NCBI GenBank assembly: GCA_965232455.1
Contig: OZ246981.1
Span: forward strand, 5,766,001-5,830,000
Length of the DNA stretch: 64,000 bases
Direction: 5' to 3'
Origin: JBFGFX01 sp965232455
GTDB taxonomy: Bacteria > Pseudomonadota > Gammaproteobacteria > Steroidobacterales > Woeseiaceae
Part shown: positions 1 through 11,220 of the stretch, piece after piece
Layout of the letters: each line of letters opens with the position of its first letter
Position numbering within the stretch: position 1 is the first letter of the stretch
Translations under genes and position numbers: made by a program
The notes under the pieces: model-generated
The model's database searches: none
Told to the model about the DNA's origin: nothing
Seen by the model: only the letters and a program-made list of their open reading frames with translations

Positions 1-2290
1 GACCGAAGGCGAGCGTTACAACAAAGTGGTCGACATCTGGTCGCGCACCAACGACCAGATCGCCAAGGCGATGATGGACAAGCTCGGTTCGGACACCGTC
101 AAAGACGCCGAGGGCAACGACGTCAAGCAGGAATCGTTCAACTCGATCTACATGATGGCGGACTCCGGTGCTCGTGGCTCCGCCGCGCAGATCCGGCAGC
201 TCGCCGGCATGCGCGGTCTGATGGCCAAACCGGACGGTTCTATCATTGAAACGCCGATCACCGCCAACTTCCGCGAAGGCCTGGACGTACTGCAGTACTT
301 CATCTCCACGCACGGAGCCAGAAAGGGTCTGGCGGATACGGCTCTGAAGACCGCAAACTCCGGCTATCTGACCCGCCGCCTGGTGGACGTCGCTCAGGAC
401 CTGGTCGTCACCGAACTCGACTGCGAAACACGCAACGGGGTCGCGATGGCGCCGCTGGTTGAAGGCGGCGACGTCGTCGAGCCGCTGCGCGAGCGTGTAT
501 TGGGTCGTGTATTGGCCGAACCCGTGCTTATTCCCGGCACCGACAAGGTCGCGTTCGATGCGGGTACGATGCTGGACGAGGCAGGCGTGGCCCGGCTGGA
601 GGACCTCTCGATCGACCATGTGCTGGTTCGTTCGCCGATTACCTGTGAGATCCGCTACGGCGTCTGCGCACAGTGTTACGGCCGCGATCTTGCTCGCGGC
701 AAGAGGATCAATATCGGCGAGGCGGTCGGCGTGATTGCCGCACAGTCTATCGGAGAGCCCGGCACGCAGTTGACCATGCGCACCTTCCACATCGGCGGCG
801 CCGCCTCCCGGTCCGCCGCGGTGAACAACATCGAGCTGAAGAACACCGGTGTCGTCAAGCTCAATAACATCAAAACCGTGCACCACCAGAAGGGTTATCT
901 CGTCGCGGTGTCCCGTTCGGGCGAGATTTCGGTCATCAACGAGCACGGCCGCGAGCGCGAGCGTTACAAGGTGCCCTACGGTGCGACGATCACCGTTGAG
1001 GACGGCGCCGAGGTCAGGCCGGGACAGATTGTCGCCACCTGGGATCCGCACACTCACCCGGTCATCACCGAGGTGGCGGGTGACCTGCGTTTCGAGGACT
1101 TCATCGACGGCGTGACCGTTGCCGAGCAGGTGGACGAGTTCACCGGTCTGACGAGCATTGTCGTACTGGATCCGAAGCAGCGCGGCAGCACGGGCAAGGA
1201 CCTGCGGCCGATGGCCAAGCTGGTCGACGCCGACGGCAAGGAAATTTGCTTCGCAAACACGGAAATTCCGGCCGTTTACGCGTTGCCGGCGGGCGCTATC
1301 GTGACCTCCAGTGACGGTGCCAAGGTGTCCGTGGGCGACGTTATCGCTCGCATTCCGCAGGAGTCTTCCAAGACTCGTGACATCACCGGCGGTTTGCCGC
1401 GTGTCGCCGACCTGTTCGAGGCGAGAAAGCCGAAAGATCCGGCGATCATGGCCGAGCATACCGGCACCGTCAGTTTCGGAAAGGAAACCAAGGGCAAGCG
1501 TCGCCTGGTCATTACCGACGAGTCCGGCGAGAGTCGCGAGGACCTGATTCCGAAGTGGCGTCACCTGAACGTATTCGAGGGCGAGCAGGTCGTTCGCGGC
1601 GAAGTCATTGCCGATGGTGAGCCGAATCCGCACGACATTCTGCGGTTGCAGGGCACCGAAGCGCTGGCCGATTATCTCGTCCGCGAGATCCAGGACGTTT
1701 ATCGTTTGCAGGGCGTGAAAATCAACGACAAGCACATCGAGGTCATCATTCGGCAGATGCTGCGCAAGGTGAACGTAGCCTCGGCCGGTGACAGCAACTT
1801 CCTGCGCGGCGAGCAGATTGACAAGGCGCGCGGGCTGGAGGTGTGCGAACAGCTGGAAGCACAGGGTAAGGAGCCGTTGACCGTCGAGCCGATGCTGTTG
1901 GGTATCACCAAGGCATCGCTGGCGACGGAGTCGTTCATTTCGGCGGCGTCCTTCCAGGAAACCACGCGTGTTCTGACCGAAGCGGCGGTGCGCGGTTTGC
2001 GGGACGACCTGCGGGGATTGAAGGAAAACGTCATCGTCGGTCGCCTGATTCCGGCCGGAACGGGCTTCGCGCACCATGCGGAGCGTCGTCGTACCCGCGA
2101 GCAGGATCTGGCCGATCAGCTCAAGGAACTCGACGAGGCCGCCGAAGCGGAGGCCGTTTTCGGCGCCGGAGAGGACGCCGGAGATGCGCCTGCGGAAGCA
2201 GGCGGAGACGCCGCCGAGGCCGCCGACGTGGTCGAGGAAGGCACCGTTGCCGCCGTCGACGGTGTCGAGGAGTCTCCGGCAAGCCCGTAG
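1..2290 (+). CDS. rpoC: RNA polymerase beta' subunit, C-terminal part (5' end outside window)
   Basis: This is the last ~760 codons of the beta' subunit of RNA polymerase; the reading frame is open from base 2 and continues upstream of the window. Visible landmarks are the second zinc site (Cys in LDCETRNG followed by CEIRYGVCAQC) and the bridge-helix/trigger-loop block GEAVGVIAAQSIGEPGTQ. The protein ends in an Ala/Glu/Asp-rich low-complexity tail of about 60 residues after the conserved ADQLKELDE segment, longer than I would expect from the E. coli protein. It closes the rpoBC operon and is followed by a hairpin and by the likely promoter of the str operon. Confidence 0.98.
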   Translation, partial: TEGERYNKVVDIWSRTNDQIAKAMMDKLGSDTVKDAEGNDVKQESFNSIYMMADSGARGSAAQIRQLAGMRGLMAKPDGSIIETPITANFREGLDVLQYFISTHGARKGLADTALKTANSGYLTRRLVDVAQDLVVTELDCETRNGVAMAPLVEGGDVVEPLRERVLGRVLAEPVLIPGTDKVAFDAGTMLDEAGVARLEDLSIDHVLVRSPITCEIRYGVCAQCYGRDLARGKRINIGEAVGVIAAQSIGEPGTQLTMRTFHIGGAASRSAAVNNIELKNTGVVKLNNIKTVHHQKGYLVAVSRSGEISVINEHGRERERYKVPYGATITVEDGAEVRPGQIVATWDPHTHPVITEVAGDLRFEDFIDGVTVAEQVDEFTGLTSIVVLDPKQRGSTGKDLRPMAKLVDADGKEICFANTEIPAVYALPAGAIVTSSDGAKVSVGDVIARIPQESSKTRDITGGLPRVADLFEARKPKDPAIMAEHTGTVSFGKETKGKRRLVITDESGESREDLIPKWRHLNVFEGEQVVRGEVIADGEPNPHDILRLQGTEALADYLVREIQDVYRLQGVKINDKHIEVIIRQMLRKVNVASAGDSNFLRGEQIDKARGLEVCEQLEAQGKEPLTVEPMLLGITKASLATESFISAASFQETTRVLTEAAVRGLRDDLRGLKENVIVGRLIPAGTGFAHHAERRRTREQDLADQLKELDEAAEAEAVFGAGEDAGDAPAEAGGDAAEAADVVEEGTVAAVDGVEESPASP

Positions 2291-2317
2291 GCCTTGCGCC
2301 ACGGCGTTTTCGTCCGC

Positions 2318-2347
2318 TTGACAGTGCCGCGTGGCCGTCAATACAAT
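2318..2347 (+). promoter_or_regulatory. Likely sigma70 promoter of the str operon
   Basis: A perfect -35 box TTGACA (2318-2323) is followed after 18 bases by TACAAT (2342-2347). It lies just after the rpoC stop and reads towards rpsL, giving a leader of roughly 220 nt. Transcription would start about 2353-2355, immediately before a strong hairpin. Assignment rests on box match only. Confidence 0.6.
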
Positions 2348-2362
2348 CGCGGCCCTTAACCC

Positions 2363-2389
2363 AAAGGGCCCGCTTTAGGCGGGCCCTTT
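2363..2389. terminator. Perfect 11-bp stem-loop after rpoC
   Basis: AAAGGGCCCGC (2363-2373) pairs perfectly with GCGGGCCCTTT (2379-2389) around a 5-base loop. The T-run is only three bases, so this is a modest intrinsic terminator for rpoBC. It also lies about 10 nt after the predicted str transcription start, so it would form the 5' hairpin of that mRNA. Remaining bases to 2572 hold no other feature I can support. Confidence 0.65.
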
Positions 2390-2572
2390 ACAACTCAGGG
2401 CGAAGCTAAACCAAGTGCCTGAAAAATAAAGGGTTACTGTGAGAGCTTGGCTAACACCGCACACTGGGCCACGAGGGTTCCGGCGCGCGGTCGTGCGCGT
2501 TTCGGCGCGCGCGGCACACGCACTTTTAGATAGAAGTGTCTTTTTTGTACACAATGGAAAGAGAGCAGGCCC

Positions 2573-2944
2573 ATGGCCACTACAAATCAACTGGTTCGTA
2601 AACCCCGCAGCCGCAAGGCTGTAAAAAGTACGGTCCCCGCGCTGGACGCGAGCCCGCAGAAAAGAGGCGTTTGCACCCGGGTCTACACGACGACACCCAA
2701 AAAGCCGAATTCGGCGATGCGGAAGGTCGCCCGCGTGCGTTTGACGAACGGATTCGAGGTGACGAGCTATATTGGTGGAGAGGGTCACAACCTGCAGGAG
2801 CACTCGGTTGTGCTGATCCGCGGCGGCCGTGTAAAGGACTTGCCGGGTGTTCGCTATCACACCGTTCGAGGCACGCTCGATTGCGCCGGTGTGGGTGATC
2901 GCAAGCAAGGGCGCTCGAAGTACGGTACGAAACGACCGAAGTGA
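2573..2944 (+). CDS. rpsL: 30S ribosomal protein S12
   Basis: S12 sits at the decoding centre of the small subunit. The 123-residue protein matches the family end to end, with TPKKPNSA (Lys43) and GGRVKDLPGVRYH (Lys88 and Asp89, the latter the usual site of RimO methylthiolation). Both lysines are the wild-type residues, so nothing here predicts streptomycin resistance. A purine-rich stretch GGAAAGAGAG precedes the ATG. It is the first gene of the str operon and is followed after 42 bases by rpsG. Confidence 0.98.
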   Translation: MATTNQLVRKPRSRKAVKSTVPALDASPQKRGVCTRVYTTTPKKPNSAMRKVARVRLTNGFEVTSYIGGEGHNLQEHSVVLIRGGRVKDLPGVRYHTVRGTLDCAGVGDRKQGRSKYGTKRPK

Positions 2945-2986
2945 TCCGATTACCGACTATTTGCCAAAAGATTTCAGAGTAAAACC

Positions 2987-3466
2987 ATGTCAAGAAGAAC
3001 ACAGGCTCCCAAACGCGCCATTCTCCCGGACCCCAAGTACGGCAGTCAGCTGTTGGCGAAATTCATGAATATGATCATGAACGACGGCAAGAAGTCCGTT
3101 GCGGAACGTATCGTATACGGCGCGCTCGAACGGATCAGCGAAAAGGAGACGCACCAGGACGAAAAGGCGCTCGAATTGCTGGAAACTGCGTTGGAAAACG
3201 TCAAGCCGGTGGTCGAGGTCAAGTCTCGCCGTGTCGGCGGCGCGACCTATCAGGTGCCGATCGAGGTACGGCCGCAGCGTCGCCAGACCCTGGCCATGCG
3301 TTGGGTCATCGATGCCGCCCGCAAGCGCAGCGAGAAATCGATGGCGCATCGGCTGGCGCACGAGCTGATGGATGCCGCCGAAAACCGTGGTGCGGCCGTC
3401 AAGAAGAAAGAAGACACGCATCGCATGGCGGAAGCCAACAAGGCGTTTTCACACTACCGATGGTAA
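2987..3466 (+). CDS. rpsG: 30S ribosomal protein S7
   Basis: S7 nucleates assembly of the 30S head and binds 16S rRNA. The 159-residue product starts MSRRTQAPKR and carries the family block GGATYQVPIEVRPQRR near residues 85-100. The rpsL-rpsG gap is only 42 bases, so there is little room for the long S7-binding hairpin known from the E. coli str mRNA. The stop codon lies 29 bases before the chosen fusA start. Confidence 0.98.
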   Translation: MSRRTQAPKRAILPDPKYGSQLLAKFMNMIMNDGKKSVAERIVYGALERISEKETHQDEKALELLETALENVKPVVEVKSRRVGGATYQVPIEVRPQRRQTLAMRWVIDAARKRSEKSMAHRLAHELMDAAENRGAAVKKKEDTHRMAEANKAFSHYRW

Positions 3467-3495
3467 GTGTTGCTCCTCTTTCCAGGACAAATTCC

Positions 3496-5589
<2,094 letters not shown>

Positions 5590-5616
5590 ACGAACTAGAC
5601 GAACCAGGATAGAGTC

Positions 5617-6807
<1,191 letters not shown>

Positions 6808-6822
6808 GCGTGGCTTCGGTCG

Positions 6823-6856
6823 GCATGGGACCCTTCGTTTTGCATGGGACCCTTCG
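6823..6856 (+). repeat. Short tandem repeat after tuf
   Basis: GCATGGGACCCTTCG occurs at about 6823-6837 and again at 6842-6856, a 19-base period, just downstream of the tuf stop codon. Confidence 0.7.
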
Positions 6857-6860
6857 ACAG

Positions 6861-6936
6861 GCACACTTGCTGATGAGATGGGTGCTTCGGGACTCGATTG
6901 ACGACAGGGATATTTTTGGATTTCGTGCGTTTGCGA
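6861..6936 (+). repeat. ~76-bp direct repeat, copy 1 (tuf-rpsJ spacer)
   Basis: Starts GCACACTTGCTGATGAGATG and ends TTTCGTGCGTTTGCGA. It is repeated exactly 100 bases downstream with a handful of substitutions and one small length change. It contains TTGACG, but no -10 box at proper spacing in either copy. Confidence 0.85.
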
Positions 6937-6960
6937 GTGCGGCGGGTTGCTCTTCGTTTA

Positions 6961-7035
6961 GCACACTTGCTAATGAGATGGGCGCTTCGGGACTCGATTG
7001 ACGGTAGGGACTTTTTTTAATTTCGTGCGTTGGCG
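6961..7035 (+). repeat. ~75-bp direct repeat, copy 2 (tuf-rpsJ spacer)
   Basis: Second copy, GCACACTTGCTAATGAGATG to CGTGCGTTGGCGA, ending about 48 bases before rpsJ. It has a T7 run where copy 1 reads TATTTTTGG. Short ORFs crossing both copies are repeat artefacts. Confidence 0.85.
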
Positions 7036-7083
7036 ACAGTTAATGCCTCCAATGCCAAACGAATAGACTGCGGTACTTTATAG

Positions 7084-7398
7084 ATGGCAACAAACCAAAA
7101 CATCAGGATCCGGCTGAAGGCGTTCGACCATCGGCTGATCGACAACTCCGCCCGCGAGATCGTGGATACTGCGAAACGCACCGGCGCCACCGTCAAAGGA
7201 CCGATCCCTTTGCCGATGAAAAAGGAGCGTTTCACGGTATTGATTTCTCCGCACGTCAACAAAGACGCGCGGGACCAGTACGAGATCCGGACGCACAAGC
7301 GGCTGATGGACATCGTCGACCCGACGGACAAGACGGTCGATGCGCTGATGAAATTGGAGTTGCCGGCGGGGGTCGACGTGCAGATCAAGCTGAATTAG
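7084..7398 (+). CDS. rpsJ: 30S ribosomal protein S10
   Basis: S10 is a 30S head protein and also NusE, a partner of NusB and NusG in antitermination. The 104-residue product begins MATNQNIRIRLKAFDHR and carries the family blocks RTGATVKGPIPLP and TVLISPHVNKDARDQYE. No clear Shine-Dalgarno sequence precedes the ATG. It is normally first in the S10 operon and directly followed by rplC, but here a 681-base spacer separates them, which is unusual. Confidence 0.98.
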   Translation: MATNQNIRIRLKAFDHRLIDNSAREIVDTAKRTGATVKGPIPLPMKKERFTVLISPHVNKDARDQYEIRTHKRLMDIVDPTDKTVDALMKLELPAGVDVQIKLN

Positions 7399-7422
7399 TC
7401 GCTACTGCCGCGCGCCGGCACT

Positions 7423-7446
7423 GTAGGAGCCCGTCCTGACGGGCGA
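7423..7446 (+). repeat. REP-like palindrome 1
   Basis: GTAGGAGCCCGTCCTGACGG and four more bases. The core GCCCGTC (7429-7435) pairs with GACGGGC (7438-7444). The GTAG head followed by an imperfect palindrome is the layout of REP sequences mobilised by RAYT transposases. At least six related units lie in this window. Confidence 0.8.
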
Positions 7447-7580
7447 TCCACGCAAAATCAAAGGGTTACGACCGCAACGCGCAGCGGCCCGCGGCAATAG
7501 AGCGAATGCCATTGCTGCAAGGCACGACCACCGTCGCCGAAGCCCCCGGTAAGCGGGAAATGGGCGAGAAAAGCCCGCCA

Positions 7581-7616
7581 ATCAAGCCGAAAACCGCTTG
7601 ATGTCTGGTTTTCGGC
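7581..7616 (+). promoter_or_regulatory. Two mutually exclusive hairpins in the rpsJ-rplC spacer
   Basis: GCCGAAAACC (7586-7595) pairs perfectly with GGTTTTCGGC (7607-7616). Alternatively ATCAAGC (7581-7587) pairs with GCTTGAT (7596-7602). The two pairings share bases 7586-7595 and cannot coexist in full. The -35 box of the promoter below lies in the loop of the first. Confidence 0.5.
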
Positions 7617-7625
7617 GGGTATAAT
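7598..7625 (+). promoter_or_regulatory. Likely sigma70 promoter ahead of rplC
   Basis: TTGATG (7598-7603), a 16-base spacer, then a perfect TATAAT (7620-7625). It would start the rplC-to-rpmD transcript about 7632, giving a ~450-nt leader, and so uncouple rplC onward from rpsJ. Confidence 0.6.
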
Positions 7626-7631
7626 GGCCGG

Positions 7632-8079
7632 CTCGACAGGACTTGGCCGGGCCGGGAATCGGCCAGGTTCGGAAAACGGCGTCACAAAGCCCAACGCTCT
7701 GTGGCGCTTAATGTTAGGTCGCCAGGAAACCGAAGGCGTACTCGGCAAATCCCGGAAGCCGGATTTATCCGGATTGGGGTCAGCTCCTCAGCATTGGAAC
7801 CGTAAGTGTTCCCCCGCGATGGCTGGCCCTTTCGCGTGCCTAGGAAGGACGAAACGCACGCAACGGTGTCGCAAAAACCCGCCCCGACGGATGACGGCGA
7901 CGTCGGAAAACGTGATTGGGCGTCGTAGGAGCCCGTCCTGACGGGCGACGGCGATGCTTGAAAGAACCACTGCAACTTCGGCCAACTGTAGTCGAAGCCA
8001 AGAAAAAACTGACGTAGCAACATTAAAAACCGTTTTATTGGATGCGCCGGCCAATCGAAGTCGGTGCGAGGTTTTAGAG
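7632..8079 (+). other. Long untranslated leader of rplC, no supported gene
   Basis: No open frame here resembles a protein; the in-frame extension upstream of rplC lacks family similarity. The stretch contains REP 2 near its middle and several short GC-rich dyads. It could host r-protein feedback control (L4 in the classical S10 operon), but no specific structure can be assigned by eye. Confidence 0.4.
7925..7948 (+). repeat. REP-like palindrome 2
   Basis: Identical over 24 bases to REP 1, starting GTAGGAGCCCGTCC, with core stem GCCCGTC/GACGGGC. It lies 131 bases before rplC. Confidence 0.8.
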
Positions 8080-8751
8080 ATGACAATTGGTCTAGTTGGC
8101 CGCAAGTGCGGCATGACTCGTGTCTTCACGGAGGACGGGGAATCGATCCCGGTCACCGTTATCGAGGCGCAGCCAAACCGAATTACACAGGTCAAGACCG
8201 TGGATAACGACGGCTATCGAGCGCTGCAGATCACTGCCGGCGCGGTCAAGCCGTCCCGCGTGTCCAAACCTGAAGCCGGCCACTTCGCCAAAGCGAAGGT
8301 TGAAGCCGGCGACCTAGTTAAAGAGTTTCGCCTTGGCGACGGTGATGAGGCGGAGTATGAAATTGGTTCCGAATTACGCGTCGATCTGTTCCGCGAGGGG
8401 CAGAAGGTCGATGTGATAGGAACCACTATCGGCAAAGGATTTGCCGGCACCGTCAAACGGCACAACTTCCGGATGCAGGACGCCACCCACGGCAACTCGC
8501 TGGCGCATCGCGCACCGGGCTCGATCGGTCAGAACCAGACGCCGGGCCGGGTATTCAAGGGTAAAAAGATGTCCGGACACATGGGTAACGTGCGGCGTAC
8601 GGCGCAGAATCTCGTGGTCGTCCGAGTCGACCAAGAGCGTAACCTGCTGCTGATCAGAGGAGCCGTTCCCGGGCACAAAGGCGGCAGCGTTGTCGTTCGA
8701 CCGGCGATCAAGGCGCGTGGTGAGGCGCAGGCCGCGGGAGCTGAGTCATGA
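8080..8751 (+). CDS. rplC: 50S ribosomal protein L3
   Basis: L3 binds 23S rRNA near the peptidyl transferase centre. Start chosen at ATG 8080 because the product then begins MTIGLVGRKCGMTRVF, with GAGG nine bases upstream, although the frame is open back to 7954. Length 223 residues, slightly longer than E. coli L3. The loop GSIGQNQTPGRVFKGKKM contains the Gln normally methylated by PrmB. The stop overlaps the rplD start by four bases (ATGA), implying translational coupling. Confidence 0.97.
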   Translation: MTIGLVGRKCGMTRVFTEDGESIPVTVIEAQPNRITQVKTVDNDGYRALQITAGAVKPSRVSKPEAGHFAKAKVEAGDLVKEFRLGDGDEAEYEIGSELRVDLFREGQKVDVIGTTIGKGFAGTVKRHNFRMQDATHGNSLAHRAPGSIGQNQTPGRVFKGKKMSGHMGNVRRTAQNLVVVRVDQERNLLLIRGAVPGHKGGSVVVRPAIKARGEAQAAGAES

Positions 8752-9350
8752 AGCTGAAGATGCAGGGAAGCGGTTCTGTTGACGTCGCCGACTCGGCGTT
8801 TGCCGTGGATTTCAACGAGCCGTTGGTGCACCAGGTTGTCACCGCGTTTCTATCCGGCGGCCGCGCGGGCACCAAAGCGCAGAAAACCCGCTCGCAGGTC
8901 AGGGGCGGTGGCACCAAACCTTGGCGTCAAAAAGGCACCGGCCGTGCGCGCGCGGGCACGATAAGAAGCCCGATATGGGTTGGCGGCGGCAGGGCGTTTG
9001 CCGCAACACCTCGGAATTACAAACAAAAAGTCAATCGGAAAATGTATCGCGGCGCGATGCGTTCGGTGTTCTCCGAACTGGTTCGACAGGAGCGCCTGAT
9101 TGTCATCGAATCGATCGAAATGAAGGCGCCGAAAACCAAGGAGCTGGCTCAGCTTCTCAAGAAACACAAACTCGAGAGCGTGTTGATCGTCAATGAGGCC
9201 TTCGACGAGAAGGTGTTTCTGTCGGCGCGTAACTTGCCAAACGTCGGTATTTGCGATGCGGCGTCGATTGATCCGGTGGTATTGATGCGTTTCGATCACG
9301 TATTGATAACGCTGCCGGCGCTGAAACTGGTTGAGGAGCACCTGTCATGA
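8748..9350 (+). CDS. rplD: 50S ribosomal protein L4
   Basis: L4 lines the exit tunnel with L22, and in E. coli represses the S10 operon. The 200-residue protein has the extended-loop block SQVRGGGTKPWRQKGTGRARAG in several overlapping motifs (KPWRQKGTGRARAG) at roughly residues 60-80. It overlaps rplC by four bases and rplW by four bases, so all three are likely translated as a coupled unit. Confidence 0.97.
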   Translation: MKLKMQGSGSVDVADSAFAVDFNEPLVHQVVTAFLSGGRAGTKAQKTRSQVRGGGTKPWRQKGTGRARAGTIRSPIWVGGGRAFAATPRNYKQKVNRKMYRGAMRSVFSELVRQERLIVIESIEMKAPKTKELAQLLKKHKLESVLIVNEAFDEKVFLSARNLPNVGICDAASIDPVVLMRFDHVLITLPALKLVEEHLS

Positions 9351-9658
9351 GCAACGCACTACGTCAGGAGCGCCTGATGACGGTCATTTACGGGCCGCAT
9401 CTGTCGGAGAAAGCGCACGTTGCGGCCGAGCAGAATCAGGTCGTTTTCAAGGTTCGAACGGACGCCACCAAGAGCGAGATTCGCGCGGCGGTTGAAATGC
9501 TGTTTGAGGTCGAAGTCGACAACGTGACCGTCGTCAACTGTCGCGGCAAAGCAAAGCGTTTTGGCGCCCGTCGCGGTCGTCGCAAGGATTGGAAGAAAGC
9601 GTACGTGCGTCTTGCGGCAGATAGCCAGATCGATTTCATGGGCGCCGAGCTGGGCTGA
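9347..9658 (+). CDS. rplW: 50S ribosomal protein L23
   Basis: L23 lies at the tunnel exit and docks trigger factor and SRP. The 103-residue product contains GPHLSEKAHVAAE at the N-terminus and the basic loop RFGARRGRRKDWKKAYV. GAGGAG within the rplD end serves as ribosome binding site, and the ATG overlaps the rplD stop by four bases. The next gene, rplB, starts 18 bases on. Confidence 0.97.
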   Translation: MSNALRQERLMTVIYGPHLSEKAHVAAEQNQVVFKVRTDATKSEIRAAVEMLFEVEVDNVTVVNCRGKAKRFGARRGRRKDWKKAYVRLAADSQIDFMGAELG

Positions 9659-9676
9659 ATAGGACGGTAGAAGACA

Positions 9677-10504
9677 ATGTCATTGCACAAATCCAAACCG
9701 ACGTCTGCGGGCCGCCGTTTCCAGGTTGCCGTAAAAACGCCCGGTTTGCACAAGGGTAAGCCGGTCAGCGGCCTGGTTGACAAGAAGACCAAGTCCGGGG
9801 GGCGCAACAACAACGGCCGCATTACGGTCAGGCATCGCGGTGGAGGTCATAAACAGCGTTACCGCGTCATCGATTTCAAGCGCGACAAAGACGGCGTCCC
9901 GGGTGTTGTCGAACGTCTGGAGTACGACCCGAATCGCAGCGCTCACCTGGCGCTCGTCAAGTACGCGGATGGCGAGCGTCGTTACATCCTGGCGCCAAAA
10001 GGTATTCGGCCCGGGGCGCCGATCGCGAGCGGCGACGATGCGCCGATCAAGTCGGGCAACGCGCTGCCCATTCGCAGTATCCCGGTGGGTACGCTGATAC
10101 ACAACGTCGAACTGAAGCCCGGCAAAGGTGGGCAACTGGTTCGCTCGGCCGGCGGTTCCGCGCAGTTGGCGGCCAGGGAAGGAATGTACGCAACGGTCCG
10201 GCTCCGTTCGGGCGAGACGCGCAAGATTCACGCCGACTGTCGTGCGACGGTTGGCGAAGTCGGACACGGTGAACACAATTTGCGCAAGCTCGGCAAAGCC
10301 GGTGCAAAACGCTGGCGCGGCGTTCGACCGACCGTCCGCGGCGTGGCGATGAATCCGGTGGATCATCCGCACGGTGGCGGCGAGGGCCGGACTTCCGGCG
10401 GCCGGCACCCGGTGAGCCCATGGGGCACGCCGACCAAGGGTTACAAGACCCGCTCGAACAAGCGAACGGACGGCATGATCGTTCGGCGCCGGAAACGTAA
10501 GTAA
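9677..10504 (+). CDS. rplB: 50S ribosomal protein L2
   Basis: L2 is needed for subunit association and peptidyl transferase assembly. Length 275 residues, normal for the family. The N-terminal GRNNNGRITVRHRGGGHKQ and the C-terminal NPVDHPHGGGEGRT block, with the conserved His of HPHGGGEGRT, are intact. AGGA precedes the ATG. Fourth gene after the rplC promoter. Confidence 0.98.
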   Translation: MSLHKSKPTSAGRRFQVAVKTPGLHKGKPVSGLVDKKTKSGGRNNNGRITVRHRGGGHKQRYRVIDFKRDKDGVPGVVERLEYDPNRSAHLALVKYADGERRYILAPKGIRPGAPIASGDDAPIKSGNALPIRSIPVGTLIHNVELKPGKGGQLVRSAGGSAQLAAREGMYATVRLRSGETRKIHADCRATVGEVGHGEHNLRKLGKAGAKRWRGVRPTVRGVAMNPVDHPHGGGEGRTSGGRHPVSPWGTPTKGYKTRSNKRTDGMIVRRRKRK

Positions 10505-10524
10505 TATTTTATGAGGACCTGGTA

Positions 10525-10794
10525 GTGCCACGCTCAGTCAAAAAAGGGCCGTTCGTCGACGAACATTTGGCGAAAAAAGTCAGCGCCGCGGTCGCTGCGA
10601 ACAATCGGCGTCCGATCAAAACATGGTCGCGCCGTTCAATGGTGTTGCCGGACATGGTCGGCCTGACAATCGCTATCCACAACGGACGCCAACACGTGCC
10701 CGTGCTGATCACCGAGAACATGGTTGGTCACAAACTCGGGGAATTTGCGATCACGCGCACGTTCAGGGGTCATTCGGGCGACCGGAAAACGTAG
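10525..10794 (+). CDS. rpsS: 30S ribosomal protein S19
   Basis: S19 binds the 16S rRNA head together with S13. The product is 89 residues and begins MPRSVKKGPFVDEHL from a GTG codon; GAGG lies about eight bases before it. The C-terminal GHKLGEFAITRTFRGHSGD is typical. A GTG start in an r-protein gene may lower initiation, as in rpsM below. Confidence 0.97.
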   Translation: MPRSVKKGPFVDEHLAKKVSAAVAANNRRPIKTWSRRSMVLPDMVGLTIAIHNGRQHVPVLITENMVGHKLGEFAITRTFRGHSGDRKT

Positions 10795-10822
10795 GCGTAA
10801 ACTTCAGGATTGAGGAACGAGA

Positions 10823-11155
10823 ATGCACGTTGCAGCAACACTTCGATATGCGCGAATCTCGCCGCAAAAATGCCGGCTGATTGCTGATGTCATTCGTGGC
10901 AAGAGCGTCGACGAGGCGCTTCGCACGTTGAGTTTCACGCCGAAGAAGAGCGCGCGCATCGTCAAGAAGATATTGGAGTCGGCGATCGCAAACGCGGAGC
11001 ACAATCACGGTGCGGATATCGACGAGCTGAAGGTTTCGACGATCGAGGTCAACGAGGCGCCGACGTTCGGCCGCTACCGCGCGCGAGCAAAAGGTCGTGG
11101 CACGCGCATCATCAAGCGGAACAGTCATATCACGATTCGGGTGGGTGACGAATAG
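10823..11155 (+). CDS. rplV: 50S ribosomal protein L22
   Basis: L22 lines the exit tunnel through its beta hairpin. Length 110 residues. Family blocks RYARISPQKCRLIADVIRG and FGRYRARAKGRGTRI are present and GAGGA sits ahead of the ATG. After the stop, a short open stretch ends in codons for VRLGDE and TAA at 11200, resembling the gene's own ending IRVGDE; it looks like a tail duplication. Confidence 0.97.
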   Translation: MHVAATLRYARISPQKCRLIADVIRGKSVDEALRTLSFTPKKSARIVKKILESAIANAEHNHGADIDELKVSTIEVNEAPTFGRYRARAKGRGTRIIKRNSHITIRVGDE

Positions 11156-11220
11156 TGATTGCGGCATTTGGATTTATCCCAGCAGTTCGACTGGGCGACG
11201 AGTAAAGAGAACGTAACGTT

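Noticed and set aside
6810..7001. 63-codon frame with internal repeat after tuf
   Set aside because: Its peptide repeat simply reflects the 100-bp DNA tandem repeat; no ribosome binding site.
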